Assembly: GCA_029204225.1 (NCBI GenBank)
Contig: CM055101.1
Coordinates: forward strand, 43,894,180 to 43,958,179
Length of the DNA: 64,000 nucleotides
Reading direction: 5' to 3'
Source of the DNA: Diphasiastrum complanatum
Lineage: Eukaryota > Streptophyta > Lycopodiopsida > Lycopodiales > Lycopodiaceae
The position numbers and the translations under genes are program-made. Under the pieces are notes generated by a model that saw only the letters and a program-made list of their open reading frames with translations, did not search any database and had not been told where the DNA came from. Shown in pieces: positions 32,481 to 43,180 of the stretch. Position 1 is the stretch's first letter; every line of letters begins with the position of its first letter.

Positions 32481-32723
32481 AATGTTGAGCCACAGACTCC
32501 AGAGCAACAAGAAGCAGAAGATCAACCCCACGAACAAGAAACGTTTGAGCGGTGATGAAACGAACCCAGAAGGTCAACAATACAAAGAAGACCTCCAGAT
32601 CGTTATGTTGACAATATTCAATGGAGCAAAGACACGCAATTCAAGTACTATAGCTTCACTGAAGAGCCAATAACATATCAAGAAGCTGTCTAGAATCTAG
32701 AGGGAAAATTTTGGAAGCATGCG

Positions 32724-33490
32724 ATGTCAGAAGAGATCGAGTCGATGAGGCGAAACGAGGCATGGCTGCTAGAGCCACTGCTAGAAAACAAAAAGATCGT
32801 CGACTGCAAGTGGGTGTACAAGAAGAAAATGAAATCAGATGGTACTGTTGGCCGTTACAAAGCAAGGCTTGAAGGTGTTGATTATTTCGACACATATTCG
32901 TCGAAGGTCAAGATGACAAGCATACAACTACTCCTTGCATATGCTACACAACACAATCTGGAAATTCACCAAATTGATGTGAAGACAACCTTTCTCCATG
33001 GAGATCTAGAGGAAGAAATCTTCATGAAGCAGCCTGAAGGATTTGAAGACTCCGACAATCGACAATATGTATGTCAGTTGCAAAGATGCATTTATGGTCT
33101 AAAGCAGGCATCACGAGCTTGGTACAAGAAGCTCGACAGTCTTCTGAAGTCTCTAGACTTCAATCCTACACAACCAGATTGTAATGTCTATATAAAAAGA
33201 GTAGGAAAACATTTGTGATACTGACGATTTTTGTGGATGATTCCCTTATGACAGGAAATTCCTTGATGCTGATCAAAGACACGAAGAGTCAGATTTCTAA
33301 AAATTATGAAATCACAGATCTAGGAGAAGCAACAAAATGCCTCGGGCTGGAGATCAGAAGAGATCGAATAAAAGGCAAAATGCACTTGAGTCAGTCTGAA
33401 TATGCCAGAAAAGTGCACACGCAGTATCACATGATGGACTGCAAAGAAAAAGCCACACCAATGATAGTTGGGGCCAAGCTAACGAAGTAG
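32724..33490 (+). pseudogene. copia reverse transcriptase remnant
   Basis: The frame 32724-33218 has NEAWLLEP, CKWVYKKKMKSDG, YKARLEGVDYFDTY and CIYGLKQASRAWY. The usual VAKGF-Q block after YKARL is missing, a short in-frame deletion. The next frame (33215-33490) carries the active-site motif as FVDDS rather than YVDD. A stop at 33488 and later shifts break the protein. Confidence 0.85.
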
Positions 33491-33499
33491 GATTGCCCA

Positions 33500-34200
33500 A
33501 AAACAGAAGAAAAAAAATAGAAGATGGCAGGTATACCCTACCAAAACCTAATCGGTAGTCTGACGTACCTTACAATTTGTACCAGACCTGATCTAGCTTT
33601 CTCTGTTTACGCCTTAAGCCAATTCTCTTCCAATCCTGGCATGGCACATTGGCAAATGGCAAAATGAATCCTACAATATCTGAAGGGTACCCAAAATATG
33701 AGATTAACCTACAGAGCAGAAAATGAAAGAAAAGGATTTGAGCTGCACCACTACAGTGGTGCAAGCTGGGTGAGCTGCAAAGATGACAACAAGTCCATGA
33801 TTGAGGATGTTCAATAGCGTGCAGAGCAACAATCAGTTGGACATGCAAAAAGCAAACCTTGGTAGCTCAATCTTCTTGCAAAGCTGAATACATCGCAGCT
33901 TCAAAGGTGGCGAACGAGGTAGTGTGGTTGTAGATGATGTTGGAGGCAATTGGGATACCACAAGGAGGACCATGCACGATGATGATAGATTCTCATAGTG
34001 CCATTTATCTGCCTCAGAATCCTGTCTTCCATTCAAAGACAAAACACATAACTCTGAAGTACCATCACATTCGAGATTTGATCTCGAGAGCAGAGCTCCA
34101 GGTCTAGTACATAAAGTCTGAAGACATGATTGCAAATCTGCTCACGAAGCCGCTCGACAAGCCACTCCTTGCAAAGCAAAGAAAAGTAAGTGGATTAAAC
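33500..34200 (+). pseudogene. copia RT C-terminus and RNase H remnant
   Basis: Broken frames give IPYQNLIGSLTYLTICTRPDLAF, then QSSCKAEYIAASKVA (about 33870) and FHSKTKHITLKYHHIRDL (about 34030), ending with LLTKPLDKPLL. The polypurine tract GAGAGGGAG (34219-34227) follows. Confidence 0.8.
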
Positions 34201-34227
34201 ATGCAAAGCTACAAGGTTTGAGAGGGA

Positions 34228-34650
34228 GTGTCATAAGTGGTGAACTCTTGCAGCTTTGTCGCAACGCGAAGTGAAGGGACACGAAGTGAAGGTCAAATGG
34301 AAAACAATTCACGAAAGTCAACGTACCTCAAAAACTCTAAGACACGAAGTGAAGCAAAACTCGAAGGTCGAATGATTCGCAAAATCTTTTGTGTTGCCAG
34401 CTGGCAGCTCAACAAGCGTGGAGTCTTAAACTTCACACCCAGCTGAAATAGTTAGTAACAACGGAGAGTAACTGATTAGTTGATTAGCGTTAACTACTCT
34501 TGTAATTCCCTGTTTAGCTATCTTGTAAACTCCACACAGTGGAGATATAAACTATTTTCTGGATCAAAAGAACACACAGAGAATGTGCATGAGTAGAGCA
34601 GAAAAGAAAAGAATAGAAACGAAATAGCTATGCATGAAAGTTTGCCAACG
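34228..34650 (+). repeat. 3' LTR of the copia element (right end approximate)
   Basis: It begins TGTCATAAG right after the polypurine tract. A TATA-like GATATAAACTA lies near 34544. The right limit is not closed by a CA with target-site duplication that I could verify. Confidence 0.7.
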
Positions 34651-35230
34651 AGCAGAACACAACGAAAGAGCTCCTGATTTGTACTTAGAGGCTAGGGTAT
34701 GCAGGCCGCATGGCGTAACAATTTCCAGCTTAACTCTCTATTTTTGGTTGTTACGATACCGAAGGATGCTTTCTATCTTTAATATATTGATGCATGATCT
34801 TAGAGGTGCAATCCAAATTGAATAGATTCAAGAAAGCTCAATGATGTGTGTTAGCAGTCTGTGGATCACAGTCATCATGCTAATATGTTAATATGTAGCT
34901 ATAACATTCCTTTTCATGGATTTGGGCTAGCAGCTGTCTGGAATACCGTAGTTCAATTCAGCATGACTGAGATATGTTTTGATGGATAGGGAACACAAAT
35001 ACAATCTCAGCTATAAATTTTCACATTTCTTCATCATCTTTATCTATGCTTTCTAAGCTAGAGTAGCACATTATTCTGCCCGGGGTATAAGCATATAAGT
35101 TTGGGACTCTAGACATATAAGAGTCATCGTTCTACCAAATCATGTGTTTTGTACTAGCCTCACTTGTACGACTTTTGCTTGAGTGTTTAAGCAGTCTACA
35201 CAGAGAAAAACAGGTGTACTCTTTGGGCAG
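34651..35230. other. intergenic, possibly upstream part of the decayed ALY gene
   Basis: No conserved frame is visible. An N-terminal exon of the ALY-like gene might be expected here but was not found. Confidence 0.35.
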
Positions 35231-35670
35231 CTGGAACAAGGCCGTGTAAGTGCAAATACTCCTGCTCAACCATTGGAATTAGAGACCGGGGCCAAACATT
35301 TCATTTTGAACTTGCATTATGGTGTTTTGGCTGAAGACTTTGAGGTAGTGTGACAATATAGTATGCTAGTTAGCCAGACGGCCCAAGCCTTCCTTCATTT
35401 TGTTTTCTTTTCAACAGTGGTTGTACTTTAGCTAGTACATAGCATTTGAATTGTTGTATCTGCTTTTTCAAAATTCATACAGTCTTTGATTCTATATTTG
35501 CATGCAGGCCCTATTTTTTGAAGTTGGTGACATAAAACGATAATGTATCCATCATGACAAGAATGGACGCCCAAAGGTATTGCCTCTAGTTTAATCCATC
35601 CTATGTCAGATATTACTTGTCTTCAACATTGACAGGCATGCGAGTTCACGATATTCGCATCCTAATGTGT
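35231..35670 (+). pseudogene. decayed ALY/REF (THO4-type) mRNA-export adaptor exons
   Basis: Exon a (35231-35344, after GGGCAG, before GTAGTG) encodes ELETGAKHFILNLHYGV then LAEDFE. Exon b (35508-35576, after TGCAG, before GTATTG) encodes ALFFEVGDIKR, a stop, then HHDKNGRPK. Together they match the start of the ALY RRM (RNP2 and the EVGDIKR-DRSGRPKG loop of the family). Exon c (from 35636, after GACAG) reads CEFTIFAS before another stop, where the family has its RNP1-like segment. Both stops and the lost remainder make it a pseudogene. ALY proteins bridge TREX and the mRNA-export receptor in the nucleus. Confidence 0.7.
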
Positions 35671-35679
35671 TTCTTGTAT

Positions 35680-35829
35680 AACTCATTAAAAAATCTGCTC
35701 GGGAACGTGGAAAATTCACTTACCATCGATGGTCTGGTTCAGGCGAAAGGGGGCAGTCTCCAAATGAGATTGTTGAGGAGGTGCAAGCTGCAGTGCAGGA
35801 GACTAATGATTCTGATCAAGACATGTAGC
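35680..35829 (+). other. short open frame of unknown origin
   Basis: From about 35674 a frame reads LIKKSARERGKFTYHRWSG and ends in EIVEEVQAAVQETNDSDQDM before TAG at 35827-35829. The composition looks coding and acidic at the end, but it does not match the ALY C-terminus I know. It might be a terminal exon of another decayed gene. Confidence 0.3.
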
Positions 35830-36147
35830 TAATTTAACTTCAATATATTAGTATGGCTGAAGGAATGGCACGGCCTTTTACTTGTTTGGCGTGGAGAAAG
35901 CAACAGATTTAGTGCATTTGAAATGTAGTATTGCTTAAACGTAGATCAGGTATCACTAGTAAGATAACATATTAAAGATTTAAGTTTAATAGGTTTCCAA
36001 TAGTTTCAACTAGTCCAATTCCAAAACATTTAGATTAGATCTCATTTACAAAAAATGAAATGCATACGTTGTAAATTTCACCCAGCTACCTTCAGCTTGT
36101 ATAAACCTAAATGCAAAATGACATCATACATAGTGAACCAAATAGAA

Positions 36148-36226
36148 CCTTATTGAACCATATCAAATCCTAATGAACCGTAGCAAACCCTAAAAACCAC
36201 AACAAACCATACCAAACCCTAAGAAA
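36148..36226 (+). repeat. degenerate 20-bp minisatellite with CCCTAA cores
   Basis: Units such as GAACCATATCAAATCCTAAT and GAACCGTAGCAAACCCTAAA follow each other, with ACCCTAA-like cores. It resembles a decayed interstitial telomere-like repeat but is too irregular to be certain. Confidence 0.5.
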
Positions 36227-36374
36227 TGCTTGCTTTAGAATGACATAGATGTTGCATAACTCCAATTTATTCTATACAGAAGCAAAAAAATTTAAGAAGA
36301 AATAATTTTTTGTATATATTTATTTCTGTCATTCTCAAAACTTTGTTGCAATGAATTGTGATGTTTGTATGTAC

Positions 36375-36590
36375 TCATCATTTGCTGGAATCGGAAAGTG
36401 CAACAGACCAGATGGCCATCAAATGTATTGTCACCAATATTATTTTGAGTCCCTAATAGTTTCAAGGTTCTGCATGAAATAGACTCACCGTTTGCTGCAT
36501 ATGAGGGTGCAAAAGTCCAGATGGCAATAAATGTATTGCTACCAATATCATTTTGAATCCCTTTACTGGTAATTTTGATGCACATATAAG
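36375..36590. repeat. imperfect tandem duplication of about 110 bp
   Basis: The segment starting TTTGCTGGAATC (about 36380) recurs as TTTGCTGCATATG (about 36489). Both copies contain CCAGATGGC and AAATGTATTG and end in a TTTTGA(A/G)TCCCT block. Minus-strand ORFs here (36292-36671) are shared with the duplication and unassigned. Confidence 0.65.
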
Positions 36591-37055
36591 ATCTTGCCAT
36601 AGTTTTTGTTTTTCTAGGCAAAGCCGCACCTCTGATTCTACTGCCATGATATTCAAAGTATTTTCCTCCATAATGAGATTGTTTTTTTTTTGTTAGGTTT
36701 TTCTTAAGTGGTTATTTTTATACTTTCTTTTTTCATAATTTTTAATCTATGGTTTTCATCAAAAAAAAAAAATTCACTTTTGTTTCACCTTTCTGTTTCA
36801 CATTTTTTAAAAAAAAATCTCGGTTGTGTTTTTTATCATATTGTTTTTAGTCTTCTCATTTTTGAACTATCATTTCCTTGTTGAATGAATGATAAACAGT
36901 AGAACATATATGAATCAACAATGTACAAATTTTGCATCCTAGGAAAAGCAATTATGGTATGTGTATTAACTAACATATCTATAATTCTCTATGTCACTTC
37001 ATCTTCAATATGTCACTTTTGAATGGCTTTCATTCCATGAGGCTTGCCTTCGATT

Positions 37056-38301
37056 CTAGTTTTCTATTTGATTTGAAATCTCTATCTCTTCTTTTTTAGA
37101 GAACCTATAAGGCTGTCTAGAGATAGGTTGACTTCTTGGAATTAGATCTATCTTGTGGTCTACTAACCTAGCTAGTGGTAAACCATGAGGTAATTTTGAT
37201 GGAAAAACATCTTTAAATTCACTTATGATCTGATTTTTTATTGCTTGTTCGTGATCTAAACTTATGGAGTTAAAAATCGTAGAGAATTCACAATTATTTA
37301 GATATACATCAGAAACATCCATAATTGGTATATCAAATACTAAAAAAACTTCATACTAAGAATAATCAAATGCTTCCATCATTTTAATTGTAGAAATTCT
37401 ATCTGACGGATGTACAAAATTACTGCCAAATAAAGTAACTACCTTATCACCTTCCTTGAAAGTGAGAACATGTTTCTCAAAATCAATAGCCAAAGAAGAC
37501 GATTTGCTACATGGTTAACCATTCATATCCAAAAATTAATTCAATGCGAGAACGGGCTAAGTCTAAAACATGAAAACTAACTAATTCTCTATGTCACCTT
37601 GTATCAAAACTAAGAGATTCAGCACTTTCACGTTCCAAGTCTGGAACTCTACCCCTGAAGCAAGATAAACTTTGTATCTATGATTACTGGCTTCAATTTC
37701 CAAGCCGAGTTTTTGCACAAGACGAGAATTAATGAAATTATGAGTAGAACCATTGTCTAATAAAATACTTACTTATTGATCTTTAACTGTGCCTATTAAA
37801 TGAAACGGTTCATTAGGCAAGAAAGAAGCAGTACTAGAAGAACATTCACACTCACAAGTAGATATGCTAGTATTCAAAGTTTTGCCTTTACCTCTTGGGA
37901 TCTCAATCATCTGTGTCGCAGGCTTCTTTCTCTTTAGAAGAAATTTCATTATGTGTCCAAGCTTATTACAAATGAAACAAAGATTTTCTTTTTTAGCCTT
38001 CATCTAGGACATAGATTTCTTCAACTTTTTCTTCTTCAGTTTTTGGGTTTCCGATTATTCGTCAAAATATTTAGTTGCTCGACGACGCTTCTTTCTCTTC
38101 TTGGATTTCAAAGTGGTTGGAATCTGTTGAAGTTGCTTCCTCGACGCCACCACTGTGGAGTCATATGCTTTTGCTATCCGAAAAATATCCTCGAGGCTTT
38201 GAAGCGCATTCCTCCTACATTCATTCTAATAGTCGATAGGTCTGCATGTATGATGGAGCAGCCAGATTTGGCATAGCCTGATTTGTAGCTCCTTCGGGCA
38301 T
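37056..38301 (-). mobile_element. Ty3-gypsy gag-protease-RT entry, minus strand
   Basis: On the minus strand a short start (MPEGATNQAM, ATG at about 38301) is followed by ECRRNALQSLEDI and AKAYDSTVVASRKQ (gag tail), a zinc-knuckle-like CFICNKLGHIMKF whose fourth Cys is Phe (about 37975), a retropepsin motif LLDNGSTHNFI (about 37760) and VWNVKV-like and FGSNF blocks. The RT entry VDHKIDLIPRSQPISRQPYRF ends at 37056. It is the same family as 11690-13560. Gag is shortened and RT is missing after its entry. Confidence 0.85.
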
Positions 38302-39449
38302 CTTGAATTATCTATTTTAGAAAATAACTAACTTTAGTTAATAAATACGTCTATTCTTAACTGTAAGTGAAGTATAGTTGACCAAATCTGACTGAAATGA
38401 ACTCCAGTTTGGTCAATTCACTAACTTTAGTTCATTTCATAGATGACTCGAAAAATTGGAAAAACTAAAAATTTAAATTTTTAGAATTAAATTTTTTTTA
38501 AATTTTTTTTTACGTAATTTGAAATTCAACAAAAAACATTGTCAGTATATACACAATCAAAATCAAAAAATCAACACATTGTCCAATTTCTAATCTTACC
38601 AACATAATGTTAGTCCAACATGCAAAGCACATGACATTAACTACTCTTTGTTCATTACGGAATTTTACGAAATTTGTCAGCCCAAATCACTGATTTGTAA
38701 CCCAATCATCAGAGCACATGCGTATGACCACTCAAAATGACTGTAAATCCCTCATGCATGTCAGAAACACTTTCAAATTCAACATGCAATCAATCCATAC
38801 AAGCACAGTACCACAATTTAGGAAAAACACAGGCATGCAATCAGAACACTTTTGACAATTTTGCTCACAAAACTGCCAAAATTTAGAACGACCATAGCTT
38901 GAGCTACAGTGCCCAAATTAGGTGTTGTAAAGCATAGTACGGAGGGAGACCAAGTGGCCAAGATGGTTGACACATCAACCTGCCACCTCAACTTTACGTG
39001 TTCAAAAATAGAGCGTCTAAAAATCTGTAGTAGGGCGCACTTTTTCTAGGCCATATTGTCTAAAAATGTGCAAACACCTCCCCAAGCTCATAAGTGATAT
39101 TACCAACAGTCTTAAATGGTCTATTAGACTAACGTGAAACATTCATTCAGTTGTTTTTGGCCTTCTACAAGTTCAATTCACTGATATCTTGGCTCTAACT
39201 TTAGGTACAGCTTCAAAAAACTTTTGGCAAGCTCCACAAGGCTGTTACAGCATCCTACTAACTTTATGAAAAAACTTGCAAAAATGATGATTTTTGACAA
39301 TTTTTTGGTTTTTTCTTCACCATAAAGTGGAAATTCATGACATGCAACTCTTTCTCACACGCATGCTCCTTGATCATTCTTGTTTCTTGAGTCCTGGACT
39401 GAATGCTGATCTATAGGCTGAACATTTGATTGCATGTTTGGTTGTGAAT
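38302..39449. other. probable gypsy leader/LTR remnant, no gene
   Basis: AT-rich DNA upstream of the gypsy gag start. It contains an interleaved pair of inverted repeats (38378-38439), listed separately. No PBS or LTR ends were identified. Confidence 0.35.
38378..38439. repeat. interleaved inverted repeats (pseudoknot-like order)
   Basis: TTGACCAAA (38378-38386) pairs with TTTGGTCAA (38408-38416). TGAAATGAACT (38393-38403) pairs with AGTTCATTTCA (38429-38439). The order A-B-A'-B' means the stems interleave. Confidence 0.75.
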
Positions 39450-40193
39450 GCATGTGATACGTTTTCAAGTGTGACCCTCTTGAGTCGTCTTTTGACAGGC
39501 AGGACATATACTACAATGTCCACCTTCCATTTCTATTTGATCTGGGCCACTGAACAAGAACGTTAACATTCAAGAAGCACCCAAGAAACCTGGTAACAAG
39601 CAGAACAGACCTGTAAACTAAGTAAGAAATAAAAAACAGTAAATAGATCCTCCTAAGCAGAATATCTGTCAACACTAGTTTAGGTAAAATCATGAAAAAC
39701 ACAGATTGTATGATAAAATCCAACTACCTACTATCCATGTTCGTACTACAACAATTGCACAATAGTCCTCACACATGTGAAATCATTCCAAGCAAGTTCA
39801 GATGCATTCTATACCCTAAAATCACCAATATGAAGAGAAAAGAGATAGAAGAAAGCTCTCCAAAGATAATGAGAATATTTATTTAGTTTCTCCACACTGG
39901 TCCCTGCTATATATAACAACAATATTTTATTTGGCCACTTGCCAAATATTGCCCTAAGTATTTTCCAAGTACTTACCCAAAAACCTAGTTTTACTTGACT
40001 AGATTCAATGTATCTCAATCAACCAATAGAAATAGTTCAAAATATGACCTTATCACTTCACCTAATTGCTAAAAATAGTAAAGAAACTATTTTTAGGCCT
40101 TATTGACATAAAGAAATAAATTTCTTAGTTGAAATCTAAGTTTGGCCTCCAAATTGCCAAATAGAACCAACAAAACTAGTTGACATTTTCACA
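39450..40193 (-). repeat. 3' LTR of copia element B (left end approximate)
   Basis: Read on the minus strand it starts TGTGAAAATGTCAACTAG just after a GA-rich polypurine tract. A TATA box (GTTATATATAGC, about 39910) lies in the middle, followed by an expected leader region. The downstream CA was not fixed. Confidence 0.65.
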
Positions 40194-40209
40194 CTCTCTC
40201 TTCAACTAG

Positions 40210-41350
40210 TTTTACCACACTACTTTGATCCATCTTACGAATGATCTTTGTCCTAAGAATAGACCTCTCTATGGTTTTTTAATGCTAAAAATAGAAACAT
40301 TCATAATTGATATAGATAATAGTGTCCATATTGGATGCTTCACTATTTCTTACATCAATTTCACATATCAAGATGAAAAACCAACATAAAAAGTAGCATA
40401 AAATCATAATGAATAGATTTCTCCATGCTTCCACCTTTGATATCTCTAGAAAATAATAGCAAACAAGCTGTAAATGTGAGTGATCAATAAATGCTTTCAT
40501 GCCTCCTCCATATTCCACCTCATGAAAAGTGTATGTGTCTAGAACTCCCATATATGAGCCTCCATTGCCGCCTTGCCACAAAGAACTATCAACCCTTGGA
40601 AATCCATGAGTAAAAGATTACAACAATGATGTTAATCCAGTTCCACATGATGCCATATAGCTAGTAGTTAGCACTAGTCCATCTTCAAGATCCATTCGAT
40701 ACAAGAAAATGACCATAGATTTACCAGAAATTGACAATCTCCAAACATTGGCATCACATAGCTCAAACATGATATAGATTTGAGTAAAGTAGGATATAAG
40801 AACAACTCATCTGATCCTTTTCCTTTACACAAGTCTTCAAACACCTGTAGAACCATATCCTTATTGCTTTGACCCTTGAGTTCCATCTTGATGCCTTTTT
40901 CTAGCTCCAAATTGCCAAATTTCACTTGGTTTTGATGAAACAAACAAAGACCAACCATATGCTCTTCCAAAAGTACATCATAACCTATGATCAATTTTGT
41001 TTTTACAAATCCAAACCTCTATAAAACCAGCACCTAAAACATCTAATTGAGATCACAAAAGATTACACCAAAATCCCTTCACTAGCCATAGTGAAAACTA
41101 TGTCACCACCATAAAATATGAGATAGATGCTATGATCCTCCTCCAAAATGAAGTAGAATAGGGGAAGGTGAGTGTCAAACCTGATCCTTTATCCCCCTCT
41201 GAGTCCTTTCCAATCTTCAATAAGCACACAATCAAGAATAATCATGTAAGACTCCATGTTAATGAACAAATTGTAAAAAGTAGAAGACTCCTCTTCTTGA
41301 CTAGCTTGCCTATCAAGCACCTCAATTCTATCCAACATAAAAGCATGTGA
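40210..41350 (-). other. unassigned region between pol remnant and LTR
   Basis: ORFs 40674-40994 and 40285-40581 (minus strand) show no known domain. The second has a hydrophobic stretch (LFIMILCYFLCWFFILI) that could span a membrane. Some copia elements carry an extra ORF in this position; whether this is one is unknown. Confidence 0.3.
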
Positions 41351-41659
41351 TCTACTCTTTTTATTTAAACACGTAACATTACTTGATGTAAAAATACTTT
41401 CATTGGCTCACCAAAAGAATAATTTCCATTTGTAAAGTGCACACTTGAAGAAAACAAGCTTACTAGTTCCATCAAAACTAGAAATGAGCACATGAGAAGA
41501 GAATGAGACTTTCCAATTGATGTCACCTCTTTTGTCATCAAGTACCTTTGATTAGACATCACACAAGCATCAAGATTATAAAGTCCAGCTTGTCTAATGC
41601 CCTTTGCAATCAAGACATCATCACTAATATCTTCATCATTAGTATAGTTGATTTGCTTG

Positions 41660-42169
41660 CTATCTTCTAGTTGCTCGTTTTTTTTTATAACATTCATTAG
41701 CAAAATGACCCTTTTTGTCACAGTAAAAGCACTTGAGTTTAGACTTATTTTTCTTACCACCATAAGAGGATGTTGCGTCACCTTGACATTGATCCATGGT
41801 ACTCTTCTTGTTCCACTTGCCTCCTCCTTTGCCATTGCCTTTGGTGAAGAGTGCCTCTTCATCTCCAACATTGGTAGAAATAGGTTCACTTCTTGACTTG
41901 ATATTGGCAATTCTATCCTCTTCGGCCACCAACACCTCTTGCAATTCTTCAATAGATGGCAAAGTTCTTTGAATAGCAAAATTTTGTACAAGATTAGCAT
42001 AACCCTCTCCAAAGCCATTAAGAAGTACTTGAACAATCTCAATGCTACCAGTAGCATCACCAACACATGCTAAATCACCATTAAGAGATTTAACTCTCAT
42101 CACATAAGAGTTAGCACTTTCACGTTCCTTTTGATAGCTTTGAAGAATTTGCCTTCTTGGAGTGGGCAC
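41660..42169 (-). pseudogene. copia gag remnant with zinc knuckle
   Basis: It contains RRQILQSYQKERESANSY, RVKSLNGDLACVG and VQVLLNGFGEGYANLV, the UBN2-type gag core. A basic spacer and the CCHC knuckle CFYCDKKGHFANEC (about 41735-41694) follow. It begins in mid-gag because the upstream part was replaced by foreign RNase H sequence. Confidence 0.87.
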
Positions 42170-42184
42170 CCTAGATGTGGACTT

Positions 42185-42363
42185 TGACTCATAAGAGTTT
42201 GCTTGCGACTATTCCATGAAATAGGACCATTGTTGAGGAAGAATGTAAATCTTGAAGTGGATTTATGAGTGTTTACATCTCCTACCCAACTTGCATCTAA
42301 AAAAACACTGAGAATATTGAGTTTGTCGTTGTCGACTCTTCCATAACAAATGCAAAATTCCAT
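42185..42363 (-). pseudogene. copia RNase H remnant fused to gag of another element
   Basis: FLDASWVGDVNTHKSTSRF and WNSRKQTLMSQS are the RNase H blocks. Immediately afterwards the minus strand reads mid-gag of element B. No RNase H tail remains. Confidence 0.8.
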
Positions 42364-42369
42364 AGTAGC

Positions 42370-42940
42370 TCAAAGATATCTCATGATTATGATAAGAGCC
42401 TTCCAATGTGTTATACCAGGATTGGTCATATACTGACTCAAGGAACTGATTGCAAAAGCTATGTCTAGTCTAGTACAGATCATCGCGTACATATGAGATC
42501 CTATTATCGAATGATAAGAATACTCATGCATCTGCTCCTTCTCTTTGTCTTCGACATTCATCGGCTCTTGAACAATGTAAGTTACAGACTCATCGATATA
42601 CCTATTAGGTGGTCTGTTGAATCTTATCGATCTTCTAGGTGATAATCGAAGTTGATCTTCATCATGCTGTAGTTGTTGAACTACATACAACATCATCATC
42701 TTCAGCTTTGCCATTGATAAGTTGTTCATTGGGAGTATACAAGCTTGGACCTTCAATAGAAATAGTCGAATTTGGAACTTGAAAGTTTGATGTTCTAGAA
42801 GAGTCTGTAAGTTTGATTATATGAGCTTTGCCTTTACCTTTGAGGTCAATAAACTGATCTTCGATGAAGATGACATCCTGACTAGTGAATATGTTCGACT
42901 CGTCAGGATCAGATTCAAGTGTCCTAATCAATGATGCCAT
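42370..42940 (-). pseudogene. copia linker fused to RT C-terminus, RT core deleted
   Basis: The frame 42940-42662 is acidic linker. The next (42756-42370) has the SPRRSIRFNRPPNRYID linker end and then jumps to YHSIIGSHMYAMICTRLDIAF, the last part of RT. The palm domain with the catalytic aspartates is absent. Confidence 0.8.
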
Positions 42941-42949
42941 AGTAATGCT

Positions 42950-43180
42950 TTATTGACAAGAATAGAGGTTTTCAAGGGTTGACTACTATCAGAAGAACAA
43001 TGTGCCAATCTATATAAGTTTCCATGCTTCTTGCCGAGTGCAAGGATCTAAACTCTCTACAAATATGTTATTAGTAAGTAGAATTAATGATTTAGGTCAT
43101 AGGGTAGAGTTAGAGTCTAATCAATGCCGAATTATTGATAGGACAAGTAAGATCCTTGCTTATGACTGATCTGACATGGG
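42950..43180. repeat. inverted pair of copia pre-integrase fragments
   Basis: The part 42950-43048 is the reverse complement of sequence like 10425-10515, while 43049-43160 is direct sequence like 10310-10425. The two halves meet at CAAGGATC/TAAACTC. The flanking gag and linker of element A are on the minus strand. Confidence 0.75.

Larger units (their letters stand above)
31117..34650 (+). mobile_element. degraded Ty1-copia element, plus strand
   Basis: A 105-bp 5' LTR remnant (31117-31222) resembles the start of the 3' LTR at 34228. Between them lie pre-integrase, integrase, RT and RNase H remnants. Gag and the protease active site are missing, replaced by the right arm of the inverted repeat. 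Internal losses also affect integrase and RT. The family looks related to the element at 1-3258, since both share the polypurine tract and pol motifs. Confidence 0.87.
39450..42185 (-). mobile_element. copia element B, gag to 3' LTR with pol mostly deleted
   Basis: Minus-strand order: mid-gag to zinc knuckle (42169-41660), a short pre-integrase scrap (AKGIRQAGLYNLDACVMSNQ, near 41560), a region of unassigned frames (41500-40210), a polypurine-like GAAGAGAGAG, then an LTR starting TGTGAAAATGTCAACTAG at 40193. That LTR start resembles the LTR at 14092. Integrase, RT and RNase H are missing. The right end is fused to the RNase H of element A at about 42185. Confidence 0.75.
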
